64,000 nucleotides of DNA from Pseudomonas peradeniyensis (GTDB lineage: Bacteria > Pseudomonadota > Gammaproteobacteria > Pseudomonadales > Pseudomonadaceae): NCBI RefSeq assembly GCF_014268935.2, contig NZ_JABWRJ020000002.1:860001-924000 (forward strand). The letters run 5' to 3'. Within the stretch, counting starts at the first letter, position 1. Every line of letters begins with the position of its first letter. The notes under the pieces are model-generated. The model did no database searches. It had not been told where the DNA came from and worked only from the letters and a program-made list of their open reading frames with translations. Made by a program: the position numbers and the translations under genes. Positions 9,819 through 18,369 of the stretch are shown here, one piece after another.

Positions 9819-10547
9819 TCAGACGGCGCGGTGTTCGGCCACTGGTGCCCTGGCAACGCCTCTGCGATACAGCACCAGGTAGTACGACCCCAGCCCGATC
9901 AACCAGCAGAACACCGCCGTCCACACGTTATGCGACAGGAAGTGCGCGCCCTGCATCATTCGCCCGATCGAAAGCACCGAGCCGGCCACGAAGGCCATCG
10001 CCAGCGCCACCCGTGCCAGGCGCGGACGTCGGTCGCGCAGCATGAAGAACAGGCCGAACAGGCAGAACCCAGTGGCCGCATGGCCACCAGGCCAGCACAA
10101 TCCGGGCTTGTCAGTGGCTGGGCGCGGTTCCAGCAGCTTGCTGTAGGTTTCCTTGCCGCCGAACTGGGTCAGACTCCACGGGCATTGCACCTGGGTCACC
10201 TTCTTCAGCGGCGTGACGAACGCCGTGGAAAGCCCCAGGGCCAGCACCAGGCAGCCCAGTTCGCGGCGCCAGCCGAACAGTCGAGGCCAGAAGAAGCTTG
10301 CAACGAATGCAAGGATGCTGAACACGCCAAGGACGATCACGCCCTGCTTGACCCGGTCATGCAGGATGGTCTCCAGCAGGTAGCTGTGACGGCCGATGAA
10401 CTGACCAACTGCCGGGTCGTAAAACAGGTTGGCCACGTCCATGTCCAGAGAGGTCCATTCGAGCAGGATCAGGGCCACGGCAGTGATGAAAGGGATGCCT
10501 AGATACAGCCACGGGTTGATCGGGCGAGGGCGGACGAATACCTGCAT
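9819..10547 (-). CDS. PAP2-family membrane phosphatase, likely ColR target
   Basis: A 242-residue integral membrane protein with five to six helices and the three PAP2 phosphatase motifs: KKVTQVQCPWS (the usual RP is changed to CP), PGGHAATG, and GRMMQGAHFLSHN with the catalytic Arg and His. Such enzymes hydrolyse lipid phosphates such as undecaprenyl pyrophosphate, phosphatidylglycerol phosphate or lipid A phosphates; the exact substrate cannot be read. It is divergent from colR and its promoter region contains a ColR-type box pointing towards this gene. A PAP2 gene at this site (PP_0900 in KT2440, from memory) belongs to the ColR regulon. Confidence 0.88.
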   Translation of the reverse strand: MQVFVRPRPINPWLYLGIPFITAVALILLEWTSLDMDVANLFYDPAVGQFIGRHSYLLETILHDRVKQGVIVLGVFSILAFVASFFWPRLFGWRRELGCLVLALGLSTAFVTPLKKVTQVQCPWSLTQFGGKETYSKLLEPRPATDKPGLCWPGGHAATGFCLFGLFFMLRDRRPRLARVALAMAFVAGSVLSIGRMMQGAHFLSHNVWTAVFCWLIGLGSYYLVLYRRGVARAPVAEHRAV

Positions 10548-10616
10548 GGTGACTCCAGAGGATGGAAAAGACCGCGCATTGTCAGGTGCCCGCTATCCTG
10601 TGTGCGTGAATGATCG

Positions 10617-10632
10617 GTGAAAAAACTGTCAA
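10617..10632 (-). promoter_or_regulatory. ColR-type binding box upstream of the PAP2 gene
   Basis: Read on the minus strand the site is TTGACAGTTTTTTCAC. It fits the ColR consensus known from P. putida, which I recall as YYNASNNYTTTTTCAC. It lies about 70 bases before the PAP2 start at 10547 and is oriented towards that gene, in the 179-base PAP2-colR divergent space. Confidence 0.75.
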
Positions 10633-10726
10633 GTTCGGTGATTTCGAGCCAGGGCATGGCACCATGCAGGCATTGGCCGTAAGCTGCGCCTGCCGCGCCC
10701 GGCGAAGCGCCGCACAGGAGACCTCG

Positions 10727-11410
10727 ATGCGCATTCTTTTGGTTGAAGACAACCGCGATATTCTGGCCAACCTGGCCGACTACCTCGGCATGAAGGGCTA
10801 CACCGTCGACTGTGCCCAGGATGGCCTGTCCGGCCTGCACCTGGCAGCGACCGAACACTACGACCTGATCGTGCTCGACATCATGTTGCCGGGCATCGAT
10901 GGCTATACGCTGTGCAAGCGCCTGCGCGAGGATGCCCGGCGCGACACGCCGGTGATCATGCTCACCGCCCGCGACCAGCTGGACGACCGTCTGCAGGGCT
11001 TCCGCTCGGGAGCGGACGATTACCTGCTCAAGCCGTTCGCGCTGTCCGAACTGGCGGCGCGCATCGAGGCGGTGCTGCGCCGCGCCCAGGGCGGAGGGCG
11101 GCGTACCCTGCAGGTCGCCGACCTGAGCTACGACCTCGATACCCTGGAGGTGACCCGCGAGGGGCGCCTGCTCAAGCTCAACCCGGTCGGCCTGAAGCTG
11201 CTGGCCGTGTTGATGCAGAAGAGCCCTCATGTGTTGCGTCGGGAAGTGCTCGAGGAAGCGCTGTGGGGCGACGACTGCCCGGACAGTGACAGCCTGCGCA
11301 GTCACGTCCACCAGTTGCGCCAGGTGATCGACAAACCGTTCGACAAGCCCCTGCTGCATACCGTCCATGGCGTCGGCTATCGCCTCGCCGAGGGCCGCGA
11401 TGGAGTTTAA
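10727..11410 (+). CDS. colR: Response regulator ColR
   Basis: A 227-residue OmpR/PhoB-type regulator. The receiver domain (1-115) has the acidic pair EDN near residue 7, the phospho-acceptor Asp51 in LIVLDIML, Thr in MLTARDQ and Lys in YLLKPFAL. The winged helix (125-222) ends TVHGVGYRLAEG. ColR with ColS controls outer-membrane integrity and tolerance to zinc, iron and phenol in P. putida, and root colonisation in P. fluorescens. ATG at 10727 follows CACAGGAGA and gives the length known for ColR; an upstream in-frame start at 10610 would overlap the ColR box. colS starts within its last codons. Confidence 0.95.
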   Translation: MRILLVEDNRDILANLADYLGMKGYTVDCAQDGLSGLHLAATEHYDLIVLDIMLPGIDGYTLCKRLREDARRDTPVIMLTARDQLDDRLQGFRSGADDYLLKPFALSELAARIEAVLRRAQGGGRRTLQVADLSYDLDTLEVTREGRLLKLNPVGLKLLAVLMQKSPHVLRREVLEEALWGDDCPDSDSLRSHVHQLRQVIDKPFDKPLLHTVHGVGYRLAEGRDGV

Positions 11411-12728
11411 GCAGAGTCTTGCCCAGCGCATCATCATCGCTTTCGCGCTGATGAGCGCGCTGGTGGCCGGGGCCTTCGCCTTCGGCATCGTCGCCACGGT
11501 GCACCTGGTCGAGGAACGCTTGATCTCGTCGGTGCTCGGCGGTGACCTGCAGCGCCTGCTGCGCATGGACAGCGTCAGTGACTGGAGCCACCGGCCACGG
11601 CCCGACCAGTTGTTCTATTTCAGCGGCGGGCGCGATGACTTCGAGTTGCCCAAGGACCTGCGTCACCTGGATGCGGGCTTCCATGAGGTGTTTCGCGACC
11701 AGCTTTCGTACCATGCCATGGTCGAGATCGTCGACGGTCGGCGCTATGTGCTGTTGCAGGACCAGAGCGATTTCGAGGAGCGCGAGCGGGTGCTGTTCGC
11801 CGTGGTGGTGGTCGGCTTCGTGCTCAGCCTGGCCCTGGCGGTGATCCTAGGCTGGTTGCTGGCGCGGCGGGTGATGGCGCCGGTGATCCGCCTGGCGCGC
11901 CAGGTGCGCCACCGTGACCAGTTGCTGGGCCTGGCGCCGCCGTTGGCGCCGGACTACGCGGCGGACGAGGTCGGCCAGCTGGCCGTCGCCTTCGACGATA
12001 CCTTGGGGCGCCTGCGTGATGCCCTGACCCGCGAGCGGCTGTTCACCAGCGATGTCAGTCATGAGCTGCGCACGCCGTTGATGGTCCTGGCGACCTCGTG
12101 CGAGCTATTGATGGAAAACCCTGGCCTCGATGGGCGGGCGCGCAGCCAGGTCGAACGCATTGCCCGGGCAACCGAGGAAATGCGCGAACTGGTGAAGACC
12201 TTCCTGATGCTTGCCCGTGCCCAGCGCGATGAAGGTGCCGTCGCTTCACGGGCAAGCTTGCGCGAGGTGGGCGACGATCTGATAGGGGTATGGCGTGACA
12301 CCATCGAACAGAAGGGGCTGGCGCTTTACTACGATGGTCGGGTCAGTGCCAGCCCGGTGCTGTACAACGCCACGTTCCTGCAGTCGGTGATGGGTAACCT
12401 GCTGCGTAACGCGGCGCACTACACCGACAGCGGTTACATTCGCCTTAGCCTGGAGGCCAATGGCTTCAGTGTCGAGGACAGTGGCGTGGGGATTCCGGAG
12501 GAGCAGCGCGAGGCGATGTTCCGGCCGTTCGTGCGTGGCGACGAGCGCCGTGGCGAGGGCCTGGGCCTGGGCTTGTCGCTGGTGCAACGCATCTGTGACG
12601 ACCAGGGCTGGCGCGTCACCCTGACCGCGACGCTGCCCCATGGCTGCCGCTTCCAGGTCGACCTGAGCCAGGGCACGAAAGTGGTGCAGGACGGTGAAGG
12701 CCGGGATGGGCTATTGGATCCTGATTAA
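11400..12728 (+). CDS. colS: Sensor histidine kinase ColS
   Basis: A 442-residue membrane kinase: TM1 near 11-33, periplasmic sensor 35-130, TM2 about 131-155, HAMP, then the H-box DVSHELRTPL with His221, the N-box NLLRNAAHYTD and the G-boxes DSGVGI and GEGLGLGLSL. Residues reported for metal sensing in P. putida ColS are all present at the same numbering: His35, Glu38, His105 and the ExxE pair Glu126/Glu129. ColS is activated by excess zinc or ferric iron and phosphorylates ColR. It overlaps colR by 11 bases. ATG at 11400 is selected because it reproduces this numbering. Confidence 0.95.
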   Translation: MEFKQSLAQRIIIAFALMSALVAGAFAFGIVATVHLVEERLISSVLGGDLQRLLRMDSVSDWSHRPRPDQLFYFSGGRDDFELPKDLRHLDAGFHEVFRDQLSYHAMVEIVDGRRYVLLQDQSDFEERERVLFAVVVVGFVLSLALAVILGWLLARRVMAPVIRLARQVRHRDQLLGLAPPLAPDYAADEVGQLAVAFDDTLGRLRDALTRERLFTSDVSHELRTPLMVLATSCELLMENPGLDGRARSQVERIARATEEMRELVKTFLMLARAQRDEGAVASRASLREVGDDLIGVWRDTIEQKGLALYYDGRVSASPVLYNATFLQSVMGNLLRNAAHYTDSGYIRLSLEANGFSVEDSGVGIPEEQREAMFRPFVRGDERRGEGLGLGLSLVQRICDDQGWRVTLTATLPHGCRFQVDLSQGTKVVQDGEGRDGLLDPD

Positions 12729-12753
12729 CGTCCTGTAACACCTGCATTTGACA

Positions 12754-12769
12754 CTGACAGATTTTTCAC
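12754..12769 (+). promoter_or_regulatory. ColR-type binding box upstream of the methyltransferase-wapQ operon
   Basis: CTGACAGATTTTTCAC differs from the box upstream of the PAP2 gene at only two positions and from the recalled ColR consensus at one (A in place of Y before the T run). It lies 66 bases before the methyltransferase start. Confidence 0.72.
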
Positions 12770-12835
12770 ATCGACATGACCTGATTCCAACGCTTGCCTA
12801 CCTAAGGTGAGCGCACTGGAGTCAGGAGATGTCCA

Positions 12836-13516
12836 ATGCGTAGTCCCATCAAACTCGAATTCTCGGACAAGTACGACCGCAATCACGCCCGGGAATACTT
12901 CCTCAAGCATCAGGATGGCCTGGCTCGACGCCTTTCCCACCAGCGTGACGAGCAACTGGCCCGCCGCGCCCTGGCGCTGGCCGGTGAGCCTGGCCTGGTG
13001 CTCGACCTGCCCTGCGGCGCCGGACGGTTCTGGCCACTGCTGGCCGAAAAGGCCAACCGCGTGATCATCGGTGCCGATAATTCGGCGGCGATGATCGAGA
13101 CAGCCTGTGCGTCACAACCGCCAGAGGTGGTTGCACGGGTACGCCCCTTGCAAACTTCCGCGTTCGCTATCGACCTGCCGGACAACGCGGTCGACAGCAT
13201 CTTCTGCATGCGCCTGTTTCACCATATCGGTGATCCGGCTCATCGAAAGACGATTCTTTCGGAGTTTCAACGTGTTAGCCGCGACAGCGTGATCCTTTCA
13301 CTGTGGGTGGATGGCAATTTCAAGGCCTGGCGCCGCCGCAAGCTCGAAGCCAGGCGCAGTGCCCGGGCCGCGCAGGACAGCTACCAGAACCGCTTCGTGT
13401 TACCGGCGGCTACAGTTGAAGAAGAATTTGTGTCAGCGGGATTCAGAATCCAGGAACGACTCGACTTTCTGCCGTTCTATGCCATGTGGCGAGTGTACGT
13501 ATTGCGCAAGGGGTAA
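12836..13516 (+). CDS. SAM-dependent methyltransferase of the ColRS locus (Orf222 type)
   Basis: A 226-residue class I methyltransferase. Motif I is VLDLPCGAGRFWPLLA (about residues 53-68), followed by the acidic strand end VIIGADNSAAM and the DNAVDSIFCMRLFHHI motif IV region. The target is unknown; in Pseudomonas this gene lies downstream of colRS and is needed for normal envelope permeability with wapQ, which suggests a lipopolysaccharide or other surface substrate. ATG at 12836 follows CAGGAGATG. It is the first gene of a three-gene unit with wapQ (six bases later) and a small exported protein. Confidence 0.88.
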   Translation: MRSPIKLEFSDKYDRNHAREYFLKHQDGLARRLSHQRDEQLARRALALAGEPGLVLDLPCGAGRFWPLLAEKANRVIIGADNSAAMIETACASQPPEVVARVRPLQTSAFAIDLPDNAVDSIFCMRLFHHIGDPAHRKTILSEFQRVSRDSVILSLWVDGNFKAWRRRKLEARRSARAAQDSYQNRFVLPAATVEEEFVSAGFRIQERLDFLPFYAMWRVYVLRKG

Positions 13517-13522
13517 TGAGTG

Positions 13523-14224
13523 ATGGCGGTAGCCCAGAATCAGTCCAGGCAGTTCGACTACTACTGGCAGCAGCAGGGGGAATGGGTCGAGGAGCCCAAC
13601 CAGCGGCGTGGTGGCGAGAGTGGCGTGCAGCGCCTGAGCGACGGTGATGGGCATCTGCTGTATGCCAAACGTCAGGTCGGGCACATCTACCGCAGCCTGC
13701 TGCATCCGTTCGGGCGACCCACGGTGTTGCGCGAACTCGATGCGCTGAACAGTTTCGAGCAACTGGGCGTGCGGGTACCGCGGATCGTCTATGCCGGGGC
13801 CGAGCGGGACGCGGATCATCAGTGGCGGGCGTTGCTGGTCAGTGAGGCGCTGGAGGGCTTCGTCGAACTCGATGCCTGGCATGCCTCCGGGGCTCGTGAG
13901 CATTACCCGCAGGCGGTGCACGAACGGATGCTCAAGGACTTGGCCGACAACCTGGCGCGGATGCACCTGGGACATTGGCAGCATGGTTGCCTGTACGGCA
14001 AGCATGTGTTCGTCAAGGTGCTGGGCGAGGGCGAGCAGGCGCGGGTGGAGGTGGCGTTGCTGGACCTGGAGAAGTGCCGGCGGCGGATCAGTTGCCAGCG
14101 GGCGGCCTATAACGACCTGCGGCAGTTGCGCCGCCACTCGTCGTTCAACGAGGCGGAATGGCAGACCTTGCTCTATTTTTACCAAATGGCGTTTGGCAGC
14201 GCGGTCAAAGGTTTAGAGCAATGA
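13523..14224 (+). CDS. wapQ: Lipopolysaccharide core kinase WapQ/InaA family
   Basis: A 233-residue cytoplasmic kinase of the Kdo/WaaP (RIO-like) superfamily. Visible features are an N-terminal lobe with YAKRQVGHIYRS, the LLVSEALEGFVELD hinge, a catalytic-loop region MHLGHWQHGCLYGKHVFV, and a metal-binding LLDLEKCRRR. In P. aeruginosa and P. fluorescens this gene (wapQ or inaA) is thought to phosphorylate heptose of the LPS inner core, and mutants have altered outer-membrane permeability. A GTG one codon upstream is also possible. It lies six bases after the methyltransferase gene and overlaps the next small gene by four bases. Confidence 0.86.
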   Translation: MAVAQNQSRQFDYYWQQQGEWVEEPNQRRGGESGVQRLSDGDGHLLYAKRQVGHIYRSLLHPFGRPTVLRELDALNSFEQLGVRVPRIVYAGAERDADHQWRALLVSEALEGFVELDAWHASGAREHYPQAVHERMLKDLADNLARMHLGHWQHGCLYGKHVFVKVLGEGEQARVEVALLDLEKCRRRISCQRAAYNDLRQLRRHSSFNEAEWQTLLYFYQMAFGSAVKGLEQ

Positions 14225-14451
14225 AACTAGAAATCGCTCGAGCTTTATTCCTGGTCGCGGCGTTGGCGGTGACCACGGCGGCGGCGGCGGCCTGGGAGCA
14301 GCCGCGGCCTACGGTCTTCAGCAAGGCTGAGGTCGGTGGGGTATGTCCGTTGCCACGGGTGGCCAGGGAAGAGCGGGGGCGGGCTGAGCCGGATCATGAT
14401 CTTCTGTTGTTCTTGTTTGGGATGAGGCAGGGGTTGCGGCCGTTTGGTTGA
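14221..14451 (+). CDS. Small exported hypothetical protein at the end of the ColR-controlled unit
   Basis: A 76-residue product whose ATG overlaps the wapQ stop (ATGA). The first 25 residues form a clear signal sequence (basic MKLEIAR, a hydrophobic stretch, then AAAAA), leaving about 50 residues of mature protein that includes one Cys. I do not recognise the mature part. Translational coupling to wapQ and the same operon position as a small gene in KT2440 (PP_0905, from memory) argue that it is real. The last part drifts into sequence with poor codon usage near the inverted-repeat block, so the 3' end may be degraded. Confidence 0.6.
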   Translation: MKLEIARALFLVAALAVTTAAAAAWEQPRPTVFSKAEVGGVCPLPRVAREERGRAEPDHDLLLFLFGMRQGLRPFG

Positions 14452-14548
14452 CGTGGGTTTTGTGTTTTGCGCCAGGGGTTTGTTTATGGATCTCTGGCGT
14501 TTGTTTATTTTGGGTTCGTAGTTGGTTGGTGTTTGTTTTTGAAGTTTT

Positions 14549-14803
14549 ATGCGCATTCATTTGCGATGTCGACGCTTATTCACCTTTCCGCCCTTACGGC
14601 AGGTAACTTTTTGAAGGATCAAAAAGTCACCAAAAAATCCTCGCTCCATTCATCCGGCCCTACGCTTCGCTCCGGGTCCCCTCACTCCGGCCTTGCTCCC
14701 GGGAGGACCGCGCTGCAGGGCCCATCCTGGGCCCCAGCGCTTGACGGGCATCCATGCCCGTCACCTCCCTCCGCAAGACCTGCGTTCGGCCTCCTGAAGT
14801 CGC
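14549..14803 (+). repeat. Left arm of a 255-bp imperfect inverted repeat
   Basis: From ATGCGCATTCAT to CCTCCTGAAGTCGC this segment matches the reverse complement of 15045-15301 with scattered mismatches and small gaps. Shared blocks include the Pro/Ser-coding-like GTCACCTCCCTCCGCAAGA, CGGGCATCCATGCCCGTC (itself a small palindrome) and AAATCCTCGCTCCATTCATC. The outer ends carry AGTTTTAT/ACAAAAC-like flanks. Confidence 0.88.
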
Positions 14804-14870
14804 GAAGTTACGAGCGGCGCCTGGACTGGCGCAGCTGTCGCTAGTTGGTTTTTAGTTGATCTCTCGATTG

Positions 14871-14947
14871 TTTCGCGGGGCAAGCCAGCTCCCGCGCAAT
14901 AGTCGCCGTTATATATAGCCCTGTAGGAGCGGGCTCGTCCCGCGAAA
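14871..14947. repeat. Diverged REP pair in the loop of the inverted repeat
   Basis: TTTCGCGGGGCAAGCCAGCT and a facing copy AGGAGCGGGCTCGTCCCGCG lie in the 241-base loop between the long arms. Both differ from the common REP core at one or two bases. Confidence 0.8.
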
Positions 14948-15044
14948 GGGCCGGAACAGCCAATACATAACTAACTGTCAAACAACTAACTTCGCATCTC
15001 TTGCTCTTGCTTCTAAGCGCGCGATAGTCCAGGCAACATCAATT

Positions 15045-15301
15045 GCGACTTCAGGAGGCCGAGCGGAGTTCTTGCGGAGGGAGGTGACGGGCATGGATGC
15101 CCGTCAAGCGCTGCGCCCCAGGATGGGGCGTTCAGCGCGGTCCTCCCGGGAGCAAGAACGGAGCGAGGGAACCCCGAAGCGAAGCGTAGGGGCCGGATGA
15201 ATGGAGCGAGGATTTTTTGGTTCCTTTTTGATCCTTCAAAAAGGGACCCGCCGTAAGGGCGGAAAGGTGACTATGCGTCACCATCGCCAATGAATGCGCA
15301 T
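15045..15301 (-). repeat. Right arm of the 255-bp imperfect inverted repeat
   Basis: The reverse complement of the left arm, with its inner end at GCGACTTCAGGAGGCC and its outer end at ATGAATGCGCAT. It abuts the 3' end of mexW (stop at 15318). The two arms could form a very long cruciform or RNA hairpin between the convergent wapQ and mexVW transcripts. Confidence 0.88.
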
Positions 15302-15317
15302 ACAAAACCCAAAACAA

Positions 15318-18300
15318 TCACCCACGAACACCAACCCCTCCCTTATGCGCCAAAACACTATAAATACAAGGCAAAACAAACAACGTAAACAACGTCCCAA
15401 CCGACATCCCGGTAGCAATCACCATCCCGATATCAAACCGGCTGACCGCCCCGGCCCCAGAGGCCAAAATCAGGGGCACCATGCCAAACACCATGGCCGC
15501 CGTGGTCATCAGCACCGGCCGCAGGCGAATCGCGGCAGCTTCCTCAATCGCCTCCCGTACCCCAAGCCCCCGCTCGTCCCGTAGCTGATTGGCAAACTCG
15601 ACAATCAGAATCCCATGCTTGGTGATCAGCCCGATCAGGGTCACCAACCCCACCTGGGTATAGATGTTCATGCTCGAAACTCCCAGGAACAGAGGCAACA
15701 ACGCCCCGCAGATCGACAACGGCACCGTCACCAGAATCACCAGCGGATCCCGAAAACTCTCGAACTGCGCCGCCAGCACCAGGAAGATGATCGCCAGCGC
15801 CAGGCCGAAGGTCACCCACAACGCACTGCCTTCCTGGACGAACTGCCGCGCCGTCCCGGCATAGTCCAGCGAGAACCCCTCGGGCGCTTCCTCGCGAGCG
15901 ATGGCGCGCACGGTCTCCAGCGCCTCGCCCATGCTCACCAGCGGCACCCCCTGGATGATCGCCGAGTTCAACTGCTGGAACTGGTTGAGCTGGCGCGGCC
16001 GGGCACGGTCGCTGAGGGTGATCAGGGTCGCGAGCGGCAGCAGCTGGCCCTGCTCGTTCTTCACGTAGTAGTTGTTCAGCCAGCCAGGGTTGGCCCGGTA
16101 TGGGCGCTCGACCTGGGCGATGACCTTGTAGCTGCGGCCCTCCAGGGTGAAGCGGTTGATCTCGGCCTCGCCCAGCAAGGTCGCCAGGGTGCTGCCCAGG
16201 GTGTCCATCGACACCCCCATCTGCGCCGCCTTGGCGCGGTCGATGTCGATCACCACCTCAGGCTTGTCGAAGGCCAGGTCGATGTCGAGGAAGGCGAACT
16301 TGCCCGACGCCTGGGCGCGCTCCTTGACCCGCTGGGCCACCTCCAGCAGGGCCGGGTAGTCATCGGCGGTGTTGATCACCAGCTGGAACGGCAGGCCCTC
16401 GCCGGTGCCGGGCAGCGACGGCAGGTTGAAACCGAAGATCTGCAGGCCGCCGATCTGCTCAAGCTCGGCCTGCACCAGCGGCAACAACTGCATCTGCGTA
16501 CGCCCGCGCTCGTTCCAGGGCTTGAGCAGGAAGCCGCCGATCCCGCTCTGCACACCGTTGAAACCGTTGATCTGGAACGACGAGTAGTACTCGGGGAAGC
16601 GCTTGAAGATCGGTGTGAACTGGTCGGTGTAGGCATTGAGGTAGTCCAGGTTGGCGGTCTGCGGCGAGCTGCTCATCATGAAGATCACCCCCTGGTCCTC
16701 CTCCGGCGCCAGTTCGTTGCGGGTGAACATCAGCAACACCGGGATCAGGCACAGGATCAGCACGGCGAACACCAGCACCACCGGGCGGCTGTTCAGGGTG
16801 CCGTGCAGCAGGCGCTGGTAGCGCACCTTGAGCGCGTCGAAGATCAGATCCAGGCGGTGGGCCAGGCCACTGGGGTTCTGTTCGTGGCGCAACAGCAGGG
16901 CGCACATCATCGGCGACAGGGTGAGGGCGACGATGCCGGAAATGACCACCGCCCCGGCCAGGGTCAGGGCGAACTCCTTGAACAAGGCACCGGTCAGCCC
17001 GGTGAGAAAACCGATGGGCGCATACACCGCGGCCAGGGTGATGGTCATCGACACCACCGGCAGGGCGATCTCGCGGGCGCCTTCCAGGGCTGCGTCGAAG
17101 GGTGTCTTGCCCTCCTCGATATGACGGTGGATGTTTTCCACCACGACGATCGCGTCGTCCACCACCAGACCGATGGCCAGCACCATGGCCAGCAGCGTCA
17201 GCAGGTTCAGCGAGTAGCCCATCATCTGCATGAAGAACAGCACGCCGATCATCGACAGCGGGATGGTCACCACCGGGATCACCACCGAGCGCAGGGCGCC
17301 GAGGAACAGGAACACCACGACGATGACGATCAGCACCGCTTCGCCGAGGGTCTTGATCACCTCGTCGATGGACGCCTGGATGAACAGGGTGGCGTCGTAG
17401 GCGATGGACACCTTGAGGCTCGAAGGCAGTTCCTCTTCCAGCTGCGGCATGATCCGTCGCACTTCCTTGATCACCTCCAGCGGGTTCGCCGCAGGCGTGG
17501 CCTTGATGCCGATGTACACCGATGGCGTGCCGTCGAACGAACTGACCGTGTCATAGTTTTCCGCGCCCATTTCCACCCGTGCCACGTCGCCCAGCAACAC
17601 CCGGCTGTCGCCACTGGTCTTGACCGGCAGGGCGGCGAAGGCCTCGGCGGATTTCAGCTCGGTGGTGGCGTTGATGCTGGTGACCACGTACTCGCCCTTC
17701 ACCTCGCCGGCGGCGGAAAGGAAGTTGTAGCGGCGCACGGCGTTGGTCACGTCCACCGCCGACAGGCCGAAGCCGGCCAGTTTCACCGGGTCGATCCAGA
17801 TGCGCATGGCGAACACCTGGTTGCCGAGGATCTCGGCCTCGGCCATGCCGGGCAGGGTGGCCAGCTTGGGCTGGATGACCCGGGACAGGTAGTCGGTGAT
17901 CTGCGGGTTGCTCATCTCGTTGCTGTAGAAGCTGATGTACATCAGCGCCGAGGCATCGGCGGCCTCCTTGCTCAGCACCGGGTCCTCGGAGTCTTGGGGC
18001 AGCTTGTTGCGCACCTCGTTGGCCTTGGCCAGCAACTGGGTGAACAGGCGGTCGGTGTCGGCGCCGATTCGCGCGTAGACCGAAATGATCGAGAAGTTCT
18101 GCCGGCTCACCGAGGTCATGTAGTCGATGCCGTCGGCGCTGGCCAGGCTCTGCTGCAAGGGCTGGGTGATGTAGCCCTGGATGGTCTCGGCATTGGCCCC
18201 GGGGTAGGCGGTGGTCACGGTGATCAGGGCGTTTTCCATCTGCGGGTACTGGCGGATCTGCAGCTTGCTCCAGGCCTGCAGGCCGAGCAGCAGGATCAGC

Positions 18301-18356
18301 AGGCTGACCACGCAGGCCAACACCGGGCGGCGGATGAACGGGTCGGTGAACGCCAT
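15318..18356 (-). CDS. mexW: RND multidrug efflux permease MexW
   Basis: A 1012-residue inner-membrane proton/drug antiporter of the HAE1 family. It has the usual 12 helices and two large periplasmic loops. The proton-relay residues are present: the Asp pair in VVDDAIVVVENIHRH (TM4) and Lys in LITKHGILIVEFAN (TM10). It pumps drugs from the periplasm or membrane through a tripartite complex. Position (between the colRS/wapQ locus and the imelysin cluster), gene order and lack of an outer-membrane partner match mexVW of P. aeruginosa, where OprM is the exit duct. The start follows a GGGAGG site 13 bases after mexV. Confidence 0.9.
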   Translation of the reverse strand: MAFTDPFIRRPVLACVVSLLILLLGLQAWSKLQIRQYPQMENALITVTTAYPGANAETIQGYITQPLQQSLASADGIDYMTSVSRQNFSIISVYARIGADTDRLFTQLLAKANEVRNKLPQDSEDPVLSKEAADASALMYISFYSNEMSNPQITDYLSRVIQPKLATLPGMAEAEILGNQVFAMRIWIDPVKLAGFGLSAVDVTNAVRRYNFLSAAGEVKGEYVVTSINATTELKSAEAFAALPVKTSGDSRVLLGDVARVEMGAENYDTVSSFDGTPSVYIGIKATPAANPLEVIKEVRRIMPQLEEELPSSLKVSIAYDATLFIQASIDEVIKTLGEAVLIVIVVVFLFLGALRSVVIPVVTIPLSMIGVLFFMQMMGYSLNLLTLLAMVLAIGLVVDDAIVVVENIHRHIEEGKTPFDAALEGAREIALPVVSMTITLAAVYAPIGFLTGLTGALFKEFALTLAGAVVISGIVALTLSPMMCALLLRHEQNPSGLAHRLDLIFDALKVRYQRLLHGTLNSRPVVLVFAVLILCLIPVLLMFTRNELAPEEDQGVIFMMSSSPQTANLDYLNAYTDQFTPIFKRFPEYYSSFQINGFNGVQSGIGGFLLKPWNERGRTQMQLLPLVQAELEQIGGLQIFGFNLPSLPGTGEGLPFQLVINTADDYPALLEVAQRVKERAQASGKFAFLDIDLAFDKPEVVIDIDRAKAAQMGVSMDTLGSTLATLLGEAEINRFTLEGRSYKVIAQVERPYRANPGWLNNYYVKNEQGQLLPLATLITLSDRARPRQLNQFQQLNSAIIQGVPLVSMGEALETVRAIAREEAPEGFSLDYAGTARQFVQEGSALWVTFGLALAIIFLVLAAQFESFRDPLVILVTVPLSICGALLPLFLGVSSMNIYTQVGLVTLIGLITKHGILIVEFANQLRDERGLGVREAIEEAAAIRLRPVLMTTAAMVFGMVPLILASGAGAVSRFDIGMVIATGMSVGTLFTLFVLPCIYSVLAHKGGVGVRG

Positions 18357-18369
18357 GGCCGCCTCCCGT

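Larger units (their letters stand above)
14452..15317. other. Gene-free block holding a long inverted repeat
   Basis: No credible gene lies between the small exported protein and mexW. The interval is filled by a 255-base repeat in both orientations plus a REP pair in the central loop. Open frames here run through the repeat and have no ribosome sites, so I treat them as fortuitous. Confidence 0.8.

Noticed and set aside
14467..14844. 125-codon frame inside the long inverted repeat
   Set aside because: It follows the repeat sequence and has a mirrored partner in the other arm; no ribosome site and no domain.
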